This document shows positions 9,267-19,030 of a stretch of DNA of 64,000 nucleotides, piece after piece. Source of the DNA: Gemmatimonadota bacterium (GTDB lineage: Bacteria > Gemmatimonadota > Gemmatimonadetes > Gemmatimonadales > GWC2-71-9); the NCBI GenBank assembly GCA_016713435.1, contig JADJPD010000023.1, forward strand, positions 1-64,000, in the 5' to 3' direction. The position numbers were made by a program, and so were the translations under genes. The notes beneath the pieces are model-generated. The model had not been told where the DNA came from. It did not search any database and worked only from the letters and a program-made list of their open reading frames with translations. The first letter of the stretch is position 1. Each line of letters starts with the position of its first letter.

Positions 9267-11702
9267 ATGTCCCAGCGCGGCATCCGCATCACCCTCGCCG
9301 TCGTGCTCGCGGTCCTGCTCCTCTTCGCGGGGCGCTGGGCCGCGGGCCTCGCGGCCGATCGCTGGTGGGCGGCCTCGCTCTCCCCGGCCGCCGCGGAATT
9401 CGTCACCGACTGGGCCGTCCTGCGGCTCGCACTCGAGCTGGCGGGGATCCTCCTCGCATCCGCCTGGTTCGTCGGCAACCTGCTGGTGGTCTACCGTGCC
9501 ATCGGCTCGGTGCAGGTTCACCGGCGGCTGGCCAACCTCGAGATCCGGGAGGCAGTGAACCTGCAGGCCCTCGCCGCGCTCAGCGTGGCCGGCGGACTCT
9601 TCCTGGGACTCGTCACAGGGCGGGGCACCGGGCGCTGGACCGCGGACGTGGTCCTCGCCTGGTCCGGCTTCCAGATGGGCGAGGTGGAGCCCTTCCTGGG
9701 CCGGGACGTCGGCTACTACCTGGCCGAACTGCCGCTGTGGCGGAAGCTGCACGGCTTCGCGCTCCTGCTCATCCTGCTGGCGCTCGGCGGAGCCGCCATC
9801 CTGTACGCTTTGATCGGCGCCATGCGCTGGCTCGACCGGCGCCTGGCCCTGAACGACCACGCCAGGATGCACCTCGGCGCCCTGCTGGTCCTCCTCGGAC
9901 TGGTGCTGGCGTGGGGGTATGCGCGGGAGCCGGCCGAGCTCGTGGCTGGCGTCATTGGGACGGTGCACACCGGGCTCTTCGGTTTCCGCACCACGGTGGC
10001 GTTTGCCCTCACGGGGCTGGCGCTCGGGACCGCCATCCTCAGCGCACTCTGGGCGGCACGGGGCCGGCACACGCTGGTGCTCAGCTCCTGGCTCGTGCTC
10101 GGGGCGGCCTCGCTGCTCGGCCACCACATCATCCCGGCACTGATCGGCACCTCCCCAAGCTCGACGCTGGAGCCGTCCGTCCGTCGCAAGCTCGACCAGC
10201 TTGCCTACGGCATGGTGGCGCTGCGCGAGTCCACCCTCGCGCGCCAGGCCGAACCCGCGGCGCCGCCCGCCCCGTTTGCGGTCTGGCAGCCCACCCTCGC
10301 CGCCGATGCCATCCCCGGCGACTCCGGCCGTGTCGTCGCGGTCGATCGCGCTGTCCTGCCGATCGGCGGGCGGCAGCGGCCCGGCTGGCTGGTGGTGCGG
10401 GTGCAGTCAGGCGAGGGTGCGCAGGTGGCCGCCCTGCTCGACGACCGGACCACCGGCGACGGCCACCCCCTCACGTACACTGACCCCGACAGCCTCCGCT
10501 CGGCAGCCGGCCTGCCGGACCTCCACCTGCCGCGCCGCGGCCTCTGGCCCGGCGTCCGGGGCACCGTGGTGGATACCGTCCCCGGGGGGGTGAAGGTCGG
10601 CACCGGGCTGAGGCGCCTGGCGCTCGCGTGGGCGCTCCAGTCGGGGGACCTGCTCGAGCCGGAGGTGGCCGAGCGCTACGCCTACTGGTACCTCGATCCG
10701 GTGGAGCGACTCCGGCGCCTCGCCCCGTACGTGGCCTGGGGCACCCCGACGCCCCGGCTGCTCGACGGCGAGCTGCTGTGGGTGGTGGATGGTTACCTGC
10801 CGAGCTTCACCTTCCCGGCGTCCACCCGCATCCGCTATCACGGGGAGTGGGTGGGCGCGCTCCGGGCCGGCTTTCTCGGTGTCGTCCGCGGCGAATCGGG
10901 CGCCACGGCCATCTACCTCCGTCACGGTTCCGACGAGCTGGCCAAGGAGTGGCAGGCCCTCTTCCCGGGCATCATCCAGCCCGCGTCCGCCATTCCCCCC
11001 GATGTCCTCCGCTCGCTCGCCTACCCGCGCGAGGCGCTCGAGGCGCAGGTCCGCGTCCTCGGCCAGCCGCACTGGGGCTTCGGCGAGCCCGTCGGCCACA
11101 GCGACCAGGTCACCGGCGAGGCCCCGCCCGAGGCCTCGCTCTGGGAGGCGGACACCTCCGGGGTGGAGCAGGTGGTACCGTTCCAGCGTCCGCCCCAGCG
11201 CTTCGTCTCCGCGGTGGCGCGGGCCCGGTCCACCGACGGCTGGGCCATGCTCACCGTGCTGCGGGTGGACAGCCTCCTCGCCCTCCCGGATCCGGCGGCG
11301 CTCCAGACCCGCTGGGGCCGTTTTCCCACCTTCCAGCAGCTCAAGGACTCCGTCGAGAAGGCGGGTGCCCGCCTCGAGGCCGGGGCCGTTCGCTACTGGC
11401 CCACCTCCGAAGGCCTCGGCGCCTACCAGACCTACTTTGCCCGCCGGGACGGCGAGCCGCCGGTCCTGGCCTGGGTGAGCCTGGCCGTGGGCGAGCGGGG
11501 CGGGGCGGGCCACGACCTCGAGGAGGCCTGGGCCAACATGCTCGGCCTGTCGGCGCCGAATGTGTCCGCCGGCGTGCGCGGCACCCAGCTGATCGAGGCC
11601 CGGCGCCAGCTCGAAGCCGCCGACCAGGCGCTTCGCCGCGGCGATCTGGAGGCCTTCGGCCGGGCGTGGGAGTCCCTCAAGCGCACCCTCCGGTCGCCAT
11701 AA
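9267..11702 (+). CDS. UPF0182 family membrane protein
   Basis: 811 residues: an N-terminal membrane region of about seven helices (residues 1-300), then a large soluble domain. The stretch FLGRDVGYYLAELPLWR after the third helix is a typical UPF0182 feature, as is the overall shape. Function of the family is unknown; the large domain is predicted to be extracytoplasmic. ATG start with no Shine-Dalgarno; a TACCTT hexamer ends only 6 bases before the ATG, so the mRNA may be leaderless. Family call is fairly secure, function is not. Confidence 0.8.
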   Translation: MSQRGIRITLAVVLAVLLLFAGRWAAGLAADRWWAASLSPAAAEFVTDWAVLRLALELAGILLASAWFVGNLLVVYRAIGSVQVHRRLANLEIREAVNLQALAALSVAGGLFLGLVTGRGTGRWTADVVLAWSGFQMGEVEPFLGRDVGYYLAELPLWRKLHGFALLLILLALGGAAILYALIGAMRWLDRRLALNDHARMHLGALLVLLGLVLAWGYAREPAELVAGVIGTVHTGLFGFRTTVAFALTGLALGTAILSALWAARGRHTLVLSSWLVLGAASLLGHHIIPALIGTSPSSTLEPSVRRKLDQLAYGMVALRESTLARQAEPAAPPAPFAVWQPTLAADAIPGDSGRVVAVDRAVLPIGGRQRPGWLVVRVQSGEGAQVAALLDDRTTGDGHPLTYTDPDSLRSAAGLPDLHLPRRGLWPGVRGTVVDTVPGGVKVGTGLRRLALAWALQSGDLLEPEVAERYAYWYLDPVERLRRLAPYVAWGTPTPRLLDGELLWVVDGYLPSFTFPASTRIRYHGEWVGALRAGFLGVVRGESGATAIYLRHGSDELAKEWQALFPGIIQPASAIPPDVLRSLAYPREALEAQVRVLGQPHWGFGEPVGHSDQVTGEAPPEASLWEADTSGVEQVVPFQRPPQRFVSAVARARSTDGWAMLTVLRVDSLLALPDPAALQTRWGRFPTFQQLKDSVEKAGARLEAGAVRYWPTSEGLGAYQTYFARRDGEPPVLAWVSLAVGERGGAGHDLEEAWANMLGLSAPNVSAGVRGTQLIEARRQLEAADQALRRGDLEAFGRAWESLKRTLRSP

Positions 11703-11711
11703 GTCTCACCG

Positions 11712-11740
11712 TTGCCAACGGTTAGCCCGCCCGCTAGCTT
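11712..11740 (+). promoter_or_regulatory. Promoter of sucCD, with an inverted repeat over the -35 box
   Basis: A -35 TTGCCA (11712-11717) and -10 TAGCTT (11735-11740) are separated by exactly 17 bases. A perfect inverted repeat ACCGTT-GCC-AACGGT (11708-11722) covers the -35 box and could be an operator. The sucC start is 58 bases after the -10 and has a good Shine-Dalgarno. Assigned by pattern only. Confidence 0.6.
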
Positions 11741-11798
11741 CCGCCCCGCCAGTGACCCTACCCGGGTCCGACGCAGGTTCCCCAGGGGAGAGGACAGC

Positions 11799-12934
11799 GT
11801 GAATCTTCACGAATATCAGGGTCGGCAGATCTTCCGATCGGCCGGCATTCCCATGCCCGACGGCGACGTCGCCTCCACCCCGTCCGAGGCGGAGTCCATC
11901 GCCCGGCGCGTGGGCGGGACCGTGGTCGTGAAGGCCCAGGTCCACGCCGGCGGGCGGGGCAAGGCGGGCGGCGTGAAGCTCGCCAAGAACCCGGCGGAGG
12001 CCGCCGAGGCCGCCGAGAAGATCCTTGGCATGAGCATCAAGGGTCTCGTGGTCCAGAAGGTCCTCGTGGTCCCGGCGGCCGACATCGTCACCGAGGCCTA
12101 CATGGGCCTGATCATGGACCGCGCCAGCCAGCGTCCGGTGTTCATGGTGAGCCCGGCCGGCGGCATCGACATCGAGGAAGTGGCCGCCAAGACGCCCGAG
12201 AAGATCCGCCGCCTCGCCGTGGATCCCCGGTACGGGATCCTGCCGCACCAGGCACTGGGCCTCGCCCTGTTCCTGTACAAGGACATCGCGCAGGCCCGCC
12301 AGGCGGCGAGGATCATGGAGCAGCTCTACGGCGTCTTCACGGCCAATGGCTGCTCGCTCGCCGAGATCAACCCGCTCGTCACCACGCCAGACGGCAAGGT
12401 CCTGGCGCTCGACGCCAAGGTGTCGATCGACGACAACGAGCTGGACCGCCGCCCCGACCTCGCGCTCCTGCGAGACGAGACCGCCGAGGAGCCGAGCGAG
12501 GTCCAGGCCCGCCGCGCCAACCTCACGTTCATCAAGCTCTCGGGCAACGTGGGGTGCGTGGTCAACGGTGCCGGCCTCGCCATGGCCACCATGGACCTGG
12601 TCAAGTATTACGGCGGCGACCCGGCCAACTTCCTCGACATCGGCGGCAGCTCCAACCCGGACAAGGTGGTCAACGCCCTCCGCATCATCACGGCGGACCC
12701 GGCGGTGAAGGCCATCCTCTTCAACATCTTCGGCGGCATCACCCGCACCGACGACGTGGCCAACGGCATCAAGACGGCGCTGGCCCAGTTCCCGGTGAAG
12801 GTCCCCATCGTGGTGCGCCTCACCGGCACCAACGAGGCCGAGGCGGTGAAGATCCTGCAGGGCATCGGCATGACCGCGCTGTCCGACATGGATGAGGCCG
12901 TCCAGAAGGTCGTGGCGCTGGTGAAGGAGGCCGC

Positions 12935-12938
<4 letters not shown>
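11799..12938 (+). CDS. sucC: Succinate-CoA ligase (ADP-forming) beta subunit
   Basis: Beta subunit of succinyl-CoA synthetase, which makes ATP or GTP from succinyl-CoA in the TCA cycle. 379 residues from a GTG start; that start gives MNLHEYQGRQIF, the standard N-terminus of the family, and is preceded by AGGGGAGAGG at 7 bases. An ATP-grasp domain comes first, with AEINPLVTTPDGKVLALDAKV carrying the Mg-binding residues; the C-terminal ligase domain has GNVGCVVNGAGLAMATMD and the GGITRTDDVANG loop. The stop overlaps sucD by 4 bases (ATGA). Confidence 0.96.
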
Positions 12939-13807
<869 letters not shown>

Positions 13808-13892
13808 CCCACCGGTGGCCATCCCGGCCGCCGACCTGTGTCGAGGGCGCGGCCCCTGGGCCGCGCCCCAACTCACCCGAAGGAAGAGTCCA

Positions 13893-14324
13893 GTGGCCAA
13901 GCAGATCACCCTCGGCATGCTCAAGCCCGACGCCATCCAGAGTGGCAAGGCCGGGCTCATCATCGCCCACCTCCAGAAGGAGGGCTTCACCATCCGGGCA
14001 GCCAGGCTCACCCGCCTGTCCAAGGCGCAGGCCGGGAAGTTCTACGAGGTCCACAAGGACCGGCCGTTCTACGCCGATCTCTGCGGGTTCATGACCTCGG
14101 GCCCGGTTCTCCCCATGGCGCTGGAGCGGGACGACGCGGTGGCCCACTTCCGGAAGGTCATCGGCGCCACCGACCCGGCCGAGGCGGCCGAGGGCACCAT
14201 CCGGAAGCTCTATGCCCAGTCGAAGGGCATGAACGCCATCCACGGCTCGGACAGCGTGGAGAATGGGCTTCGCGAGGTGGCCTTCTTCTTCACCGAGAGC
14301 GAGCTGGCCGACCTCTGGGGCTGA
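13893..14324 (+). CDS. ndk: Nucleoside diphosphate kinase
   Basis: Transfers the terminal phosphate from ATP to other NDPs through a phosphohistidine. 143 residues with the catalytic motif NAIHGSDS (His117) and the N-terminal TLGMLKPDA. The GTG at 13893 is chosen because it gives the normal N-terminus and has GAAGGAAGAG 5 bases upstream; the frame upstream to 13815 has no family similarity. Probably co-transcribed with sucCD. Confidence 0.95.
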   Translation: MAKQITLGMLKPDAIQSGKAGLIIAHLQKEGFTIRAARLTRLSKAQAGKFYEVHKDRPFYADLCGFMTSGPVLPMALERDDAVAHFRKVIGATDPAEAAEGTIRKLYAQSKGMNAIHGSDSVENGLREVAFFFTESELADLWG

Positions 14325-14369
14325 GGGCGCGTGGGGCGGTGGGGCGGGGCCGCTTCACGGTCCCGTCCC

Positions 14370-14398
14370 TTGACCCAAGTCCATGTCCTGACTAGGTT
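14370..14398 (+). promoter_or_regulatory. Strong promoter of the DUF177-rpmF-plsX-fab operon
   Basis: -35 TTGACC (14370-14375) and -10 TAGGTT (14393-14398), spaced exactly 17 bases, the best match to a housekeeping promoter in the window. The first ATG of the operon (14407) is only 8 bases after the -10, so transcription should begin at or within a base or two of the start codon: a leaderless mRNA. Confidence 0.7.
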
Positions 14399-14406
14399 TT
14401 GGGGCT

Positions 14407-14871
14407 ATGCTTCAGGTCGATGCCCGGGAGCTTCAGCGCGGCCCGGTGGAAACCGTCGGGCGGCTTGAAGCCGACGATGCGACGTTTGAGGGTCTCGGTC
14501 TTGCCCTCGACGGCCCAGTGCAGGTGGCGGGGCGCCTCACCCAGTCGGGTGACCAGGATTTCTTCTGGAAGGCCCGGCTCAGTGGACGGCTCCACGGCAG
14601 TTGCCGCCGGTGCCTCACCGACATGACGTATCCCCTCGACACGGACGTCGAGGTGCTCTTCAGCGCCGATCCCGAGGCCGCCGACGATCCGTCGGTCTAT
14701 CCTCTCGAGGCGCCTGTCTCCCGCGTGGACGTCCGTCCGGCGGTGCGCGAGGAACTCGCGCTCGCCGTGTCCGCGTATCCGCTCTGCCGAGAAGACTGCG
14801 CCGGGCTCTGTCCCCGGTGCGGAGCGGACCTGAACGCCGGGCCGTGCGGCTGCACGGCCCCTGAACGCTGA
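14407..14871 (+). CDS. DUF177 (YceD-like) protein
   Basis: 154 residues. DUF177/YceD proteins are encoded next to rpmF across bacteria and their plant relative is needed for 23S rRNA accumulation, so a role linked to 50S assembly is likely but not proven. Visible features: GRLHGSCRRCL in the middle and a C-terminal cysteine cluster CREDCAGLCPRCGADLNAGPCGC that may bind metal. rpmF follows 7 bases later. The ATG appears to be at the mRNA 5' end (no Shine-Dalgarno). Confidence 0.85.
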   Translation: MLQVDARELQRGPVETVGRLEADDATFEGLGLALDGPVQVAGRLTQSGDQDFFWKARLSGRLHGSCRRCLTDMTYPLDTDVEVLFSADPEAADDPSVYPLEAPVSRVDVRPAVREELALAVSAYPLCREDCAGLCPRCGADLNAGPCGCTAPER

Positions 14872-14878
14872 GGCCCCG

Positions 14879-15061
14879 ATGGCTGTCCCGAAGCGAAAGC
14901 TCTCCAAGTCCCGCAAGCGGCTCCGCCGCGGTCACGACAAGGCCACGGTGATTCCGGCCCAGGCCTGCCCGCGCTGCTCGAGCCCCAAGTTGCCGCACCG
15001 CGTCTGCCCCACCTGCGGGTACTATCGCGGCAAGAAGATGGTCGAGGTCGAGGACGCCTGA
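14879..15061 (+). CDS. rpmF: 50S ribosomal protein L32
   Basis: 60-residue basic protein of the large ribosomal subunit. Starts MAVPKRKLSKSRKRLRRGHDK and keeps the zinc-ribbon cysteines CPRCSSPKLPHRVC and CPTCGYY, so it is the C+ (zinc-binding) form. Placed between DUF177 and plsX, the conserved arrangement linking ribosome supply with lipid synthesis. Confidence 0.96.
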   Translation: MAVPKRKLSKSRKRLRRGHDKATVIPAQACPRCSSPKLPHRVCPTCGYYRGKKMVEVEDA

Positions 15062-15063
15062 GC

Positions 15064-16077
15064 GTGATCCGCATCGCGCTCGACGCCATGGGTGGCGACC
15101 ACCACCCGCAGGCGGAGGTCGACGGCGCGGCCCTGGCCCTGAAGGAGCTCCCCCCGGGCTTCCTCATCCAGCTGGTGGGGCGCCGCGCGGCCATTGAGGC
15201 CGAGCTGGCGCGCCATCCCGACCTCGATCGCGCCCGCATCGAGGTCCACGAGGCGCCGGACGTGATCGGCATGGACGAGAAGCCCCTCGCCGCCGTCCGC
15301 AAGAAGCCCAACTCGAGCCTGCACGTCGGGCTCGGCCTGCAGAAGGCCGGGGCGTCCGACGCGTTCGTCTCCGCCGGCAACACCGGCGCGGTGCTCGTCG
15401 GCAGCACCATGATCCTCGGCCTCCACGAGGGCGTCGACCGCGCCGCGGTCGGCGCGCTCTTCCCCACCGCCGCCGAGCCCACGCTCGTCCTCGATGCCGG
15501 CGCCACCGTGGATTGCTCCCCCCGGGAGCTCCTCGGCTTCGCCTGGCTCGGCACCATCTACCTCACCGACGTCCTCGGCCGCCCCTCCGCCAAGGTGGGG
15601 CTGCTCAACGTCGGCGAGGAAGACGAGAAGGGGAACGCCGCGGCCAAGGAAGCCCACCAGCTCCTCAAGCAGGCCACCGGCCTCAACTACATCGGCAACA
15701 TCGAGGGCCGCGACATCGTCGCCGGCCACCCGGTGCACGGCCAGATGGACGTGGTGGTCTGCGACGGCTTCGTCGGCAACATCGTCCTCAAGTTCTACGA
15801 GTCCGTCGGCCGCCTCATCGTCCGGCTCTGCAAGGGCAAGGCGCCCGGCATCCTCGAGCGTCCCGACGTCCAGGGCGTCTTCCGCCACCTCGACTACAGC
15901 GAGTACGGCGGCGGCCCGCTCCTCGGCGTCAAGGGCGTGAGCGTCATCTGCCACGGCTCCTCCTCGCCCAACGCATTCAAGAACGCCATCCGGATCGCCG
16001 TGCAGGCGGTGGCCCACGACCTGAGCGCGCACATCGGCGCCCAGTTCGCGCGGCGTGAGGCCGGGGCCAAGACCTGA
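15064..16077 (+). CDS. plsX: Phosphate acyltransferase PlsX
   Basis: Makes acyl-phosphate from acyl-ACP, the first step feeding phospholipid synthesis through PlsY. 337 residues from a GTG start only 2 bases after the rpmF stop. Starts IRIALDAMGGDHHPQ, and holds SAGNTGAVL and GNIEGRDI, all family hallmarks. The stop shares one base with the fabH start (TGATG). Confidence 0.95.
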   Translation: MIRIALDAMGGDHHPQAEVDGAALALKELPPGFLIQLVGRRAAIEAELARHPDLDRARIEVHEAPDVIGMDEKPLAAVRKKPNSSLHVGLGLQKAGASDAFVSAGNTGAVLVGSTMILGLHEGVDRAAVGALFPTAAEPTLVLDAGATVDCSPRELLGFAWLGTIYLTDVLGRPSAKVGLLNVGEEDEKGNAAAKEAHQLLKQATGLNYIGNIEGRDIVAGHPVHGQMDVVVCDGFVGNIVLKFYESVGRLIVRLCKGKAPGILERPDVQGVFRHLDYSEYGGGPLLGVKGVSVICHGSSSPNAFKNAIRIAVQAVAHDLSAHIGAQFARREAGAKT

Positions 16078-17066
16078 TGCAGCGGCCCATCGCCCACATC
16101 GCCGGGCTGGGGGTGTGCATCCCGACCCGGGTCGTGACCAACCACGACTTCGCGGAGCGCCTCGAGACCAGCGACCAGTGGATCGTGGAGCGCACCGGCA
16201 TCAAGGAGCGCCGCTTCGCGGCGGCCCACGAGACGGTGTCCACCATGGCCAGGGACGCCACCGCGGCCGCCCTCGCGCGCGCGGGCATCACGGCCAAGGA
16301 CCTCTCGGCGATCATCGTCGCCACCGCCTCGCCGGACCGGCCGCTGCCGAGCACCGCCTGCCTGCTGCAGGCCCAGCTCGGCGCCGAGAACGCCGCGGCC
16401 TTCGACATCGCCGCCGCCTGCTCCGGGTTCATCTACGGCATCACCATCGCCGAGGGGCTCATCGCCACCGGGCATGGGGACCATATCCTGGTGGTCGGCG
16501 GCGAGAAGCTCACGGCCATCACCGACCAGAACGACCGCTCCACCGCCATCCTCTTCGGCGACGGCGCGGGCGTGGCGGTGGTCTCCAAGGGCGCCCGCGA
16601 TGGCCGGGGCATCCTCTCCACGTTCTTCAAGTCCGACGGCCGGCTGGCCGACCTGCTGACCATCCCCGGCGGCGGCACCGCCGACCCGATCAGCGAGAAG
16701 GTCGTGGCGGAGCGCTCGCACTTCATGCGCATGGCGGGGCGCGAGGTCTTCAAGCACGCGGTGCTGGAGATGGCCGAGGCCTGCGACGAGGCCATTCGCC
16801 GCGCCGGCGTGAAGCCTGAGGAAATCGACCTCATGGTCCCGCACCAGGCCAACATCCGGATCATCGACGCCACGGCCAAGCACGCCAACGTGCCGCTCGA
16901 GAAGGTCATGGTCACGGTGGATCGCTACGGCAACACCTCCGCCGCGTCCATCCCCATGGCGCTCGCCGACGCGGAGGCCAGCGGCCGCCTCAAGCCGGGG
17001 ATGCTGGTGCTGCTGGTGGCGTTCGGCGCGGGCTTCACCTGGGGCAGCACGGTGGTGCGCTGGTGA
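16077..17066 (+). CDS. fabH: Beta-ketoacyl-ACP synthase III
   Basis: Starts fatty acid synthesis by condensing acetyl-CoA (or a branched primer) with malonyl-ACP. 329 residues. Catalytic triad is intact: Cys115 in AAACSGF, His256 in PHQANIRI, Asn286 in YGNTSAAS. Primer preference cannot be told. Overlaps plsX by one base and fabD by 4. Confidence 0.96.
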   Translation: MQRPIAHIAGLGVCIPTRVVTNHDFAERLETSDQWIVERTGIKERRFAAAHETVSTMARDATAAALARAGITAKDLSAIIVATASPDRPLPSTACLLQAQLGAENAAAFDIAAACSGFIYGITIAEGLIATGHGDHILVVGGEKLTAITDQNDRSTAILFGDGAGVAVVSKGARDGRGILSTFFKSDGRLADLLTIPGGGTADPISEKVVAERSHFMRMAGREVFKHAVLEMAEACDEAIRRAGVKPEEIDLMVPHQANIRIIDATAKHANVPLEKVMVTVDRYGNTSAASIPMALADAEASGRLKPGMLVLLVAFGAGFTWGSTVVRW

Positions 17067-17995
17067 GCGCCATCGTCCTCTGCCCGGGCCAGGGCGCGCA
17101 GAAGGTGGGCATGGGGAAGGACCTCGCCGAGCGTTTCCCCGCCGCGCGCGACACCTTCGCCGCCATCGATGAGGCGCTTGGCGTGGGGCTGTCCCGCATC
17201 ATGTGGGAGGGCCCGGACGATGAGCTCACGCTCACCAAGAACACCCAGCCGGCCATCCTGGCGCACAGCGCCGCCGTCTGGGCCGTGGTGGGCTCGAAGC
17301 TCGGCCCCCAGCTCAAGGCCGCGGCCGGCCACAGCCTCGGCGAGTACAGCGCCTATGTGGCGGCCGGCGCGCTCGACGCGGCCGGCGCCGCCCGCCTGGT
17401 GCGGAAGCGGGGCGAGCTGATGTACGATGCGGGCACCCGCCGCCCCGGCGCCATGGCCGCCGTGCTCGGCCTGGCCACGGCCGAGGTGGAGGCCGCCTGC
17501 CGCGAGGCGAGCAGCCCCGACAGCGTCGCCGTGGCCGCCAACCTCAACGCGCCCGACCAGACCGTGCTCTCCGGCGATCCGGCGGCGGTGGAGCGGGCGG
17601 GCGAGGGCTGCAAGGCGCGCGGGGCCAAGCGCGTGATCGGCCTCAAGGTGAGCGGGGCGTTCCACTCGCCCCTCATGGCGCCGGCGGTCGAGGGCCTCGC
17701 GGCGGCGCTCGCCGGCGCCACGTTCGCCGCGCCGCGGGTGCCGGTCGTGGCCAACGCCAGCGCCTCGCCCGTGGCCGATGTGGCCACCGCGCGGAAGCTT
17801 CTGGCCGACCAGCTCACCGCCCCGGTGCGGTGGGTGGAGTGCATGCAGTGCGCGGCGCAGCTGGTCCCCGGGGCCACCTGGTACGATATCGGCCCGGGGA
17901 ACGTCCTCAGCGGGCTCCTCAAGCGCATCGTGCCGGGCAGCACCGCCGTGACCCTCGGCACCGCCGACGAAGTCGAGAAGTTCCTCTCCGCCTGA
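17063..17995 (+). CDS. fabD: Malonyl-CoA:ACP transacylase
   Basis: Loads malonyl groups onto ACP. 310 residues, GTG start overlapping the fabH stop (GTGA). The nucleophile is Ser91 in GHSLGEYSA and the catalytic His is His201 in SGAFHSPLM; the oxyanion GQGAQ motif is at residues 9-13. Normal length for stand-alone FabD. Confidence 0.96.
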   Translation: MSAIVLCPGQGAQKVGMGKDLAERFPAARDTFAAIDEALGVGLSRIMWEGPDDELTLTKNTQPAILAHSAAVWAVVGSKLGPQLKAAAGHSLGEYSAYVAAGALDAAGAARLVRKRGELMYDAGTRRPGAMAAVLGLATAEVEAACREASSPDSVAVAANLNAPDQTVLSGDPAAVERAGEGCKARGAKRVIGLKVSGAFHSPLMAPAVEGLAAALAGATFAAPRVPVVANASASPVADVATARKLLADQLTAPVRWVECMQCAAQLVPGATWYDIGPGNVLSGLLKRIVPGSTAVTLGTADEVEKFLSA

Positions 17996-18003
17996 TCCCG
18001 GCC

Positions 18004-18744
18004 ATGACGACCATCGACCTCACCGGCAAGACCGCCTTCGTGACCGGCTCCACCCGCGGCATCGGCCGCGCCGTGGCCGGGGCGCTGCACGCCGCGGGTG
18101 CCAACGTGGCCATCGTGGGGCGCGACCAGGCGAAGGCCGAGGCCGTCGCCCGGGAACTCGGCGACCGGGCCGCGGGCGTGGCCTGCGACGTCAGCAGCAA
18201 GGCCACCATCGAGGCCGCCATCGCCGCTGCGGAGAAGGGCCTCGGCCCCGTGGACATCCTGGTCAACAACGCCGGCCTGACCCGCGACAACCTCCTCCTC
18301 CGCATGAGCGAGGAGGAGCTGGACCAGGTGCTGGACGCCAACCTCAAGGGCGCGTTCTACACCGTCCAGGCGGTGCTCAAGGGCATGATGAAGCGGAAGG
18401 GCGGCCGCATCATCAACATCACCAGCATCGTCGGGATCCACGGCAACAAGGGCCAGGCCAACTACGCGGCCAGCAAGGCGGGCCTGATCGGCTTCACCAA
18501 GTCGGTGGCCAAGGAGTACGGCAGCCGCGGGATCCTGGTCAACGCCATCGCCCCGGGCTTCATCGAGACCGACATGACCGCGGGCCTCCCGGAGGACCTC
18601 CGGAAGGCCATGCTCGCCGGGATCGCCCTCGGGCGGCTCGGCAAGCCGGAGGACGTGGCCGGGGCCGTCCTCTTTCTGGCGTCGGAGCTTTCCGGCTACA
18701 TTACCGGCCAGGTGCTCGTGGTCGATGGCTGTACCGCCATCTGA
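18004..18744 (+). CDS. fabG: 3-oxoacyl-ACP reductase
   Basis: NADPH-dependent reduction of beta-ketoacyl-ACP, an SDR-fold enzyme of 246 residues. ATG 18004 gives the normal N-terminus; the frame upstream to 17830 crosses fabD. Cofactor motif TGSTRGIG (14-21), NNAG (88-91), and catalytic Ser141, Tyr154, Lys158 are all present, as is the C-terminal GYITGQVLVVDG. Confidence 0.96.
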   Translation: MTTIDLTGKTAFVTGSTRGIGRAVAGALHAAGANVAIVGRDQAKAEAVARELGDRAAGVACDVSSKATIEAAIAAAEKGLGPVDILVNNAGLTRDNLLLRMSEEELDQVLDANLKGAFYTVQAVLKGMMKRKGGRIINITSIVGIHGNKGQANYAASKAGLIGFTKSVAKEYGSRGILVNAIAPGFIETDMTAGLPEDLRKAMLAGIALGRLGKPEDVAGAVLFLASELSGYITGQVLVVDGCTAI

Positions 18745-18785
18745 CGGGTCTGGTCTTCCTTTACCCCCTCCCCAAGAGGAACGTC

Positions 18786-19028
18786 ATGAGCAGCAACGTC
18801 GAAGAGCGGGTCAAGGACATCATCGTCGAGGAGCTCGGCGTGGAGCGTGAGAAGCTGACCCCCGAGGCCAGCTTCATGGAGGACCTCGGCGCGGACAGCC
18901 TCGACACCGTCGAGCTCGTCATGGCGTTCGAGAAGGAGTTCGACATCGACATCCCGGACGAGGAAGCCGAGAAGCTCCGGACCGTCGGTGACGCGCTCAA
19001 GTACCTCCACGAGAAGCTCGGGAAGTAA
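18786..19028 (+). CDS. acpP: Acyl carrier protein
   Basis: Carries growing acyl chains on 4'-phosphopantetheine attached to Ser38 in the DSLDTVELVM motif. 80 residues, very acidic, four-helix fold expected. The gene has an AAGAGGAA Shine-Dalgarno just before ATG, stronger than elsewhere in the operon, fitting the high ACP level cells need. fabF starts 2 bases after the stop. Confidence 0.97.
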   Translation: MSSNVEERVKDIIVEELGVEREKLTPEASFMEDLGADSLDTVELVMAFEKEFDIDIPDEEAEKLRTVGDALKYLHEKLGK

Positions 19029-19030
19029 GC

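Noticed and set aside
7821..10127. 768-codon minus-strand frame
   Set aside because: Antisense of the phosphomannomutase and UPF0182 genes, both of which are well supported.
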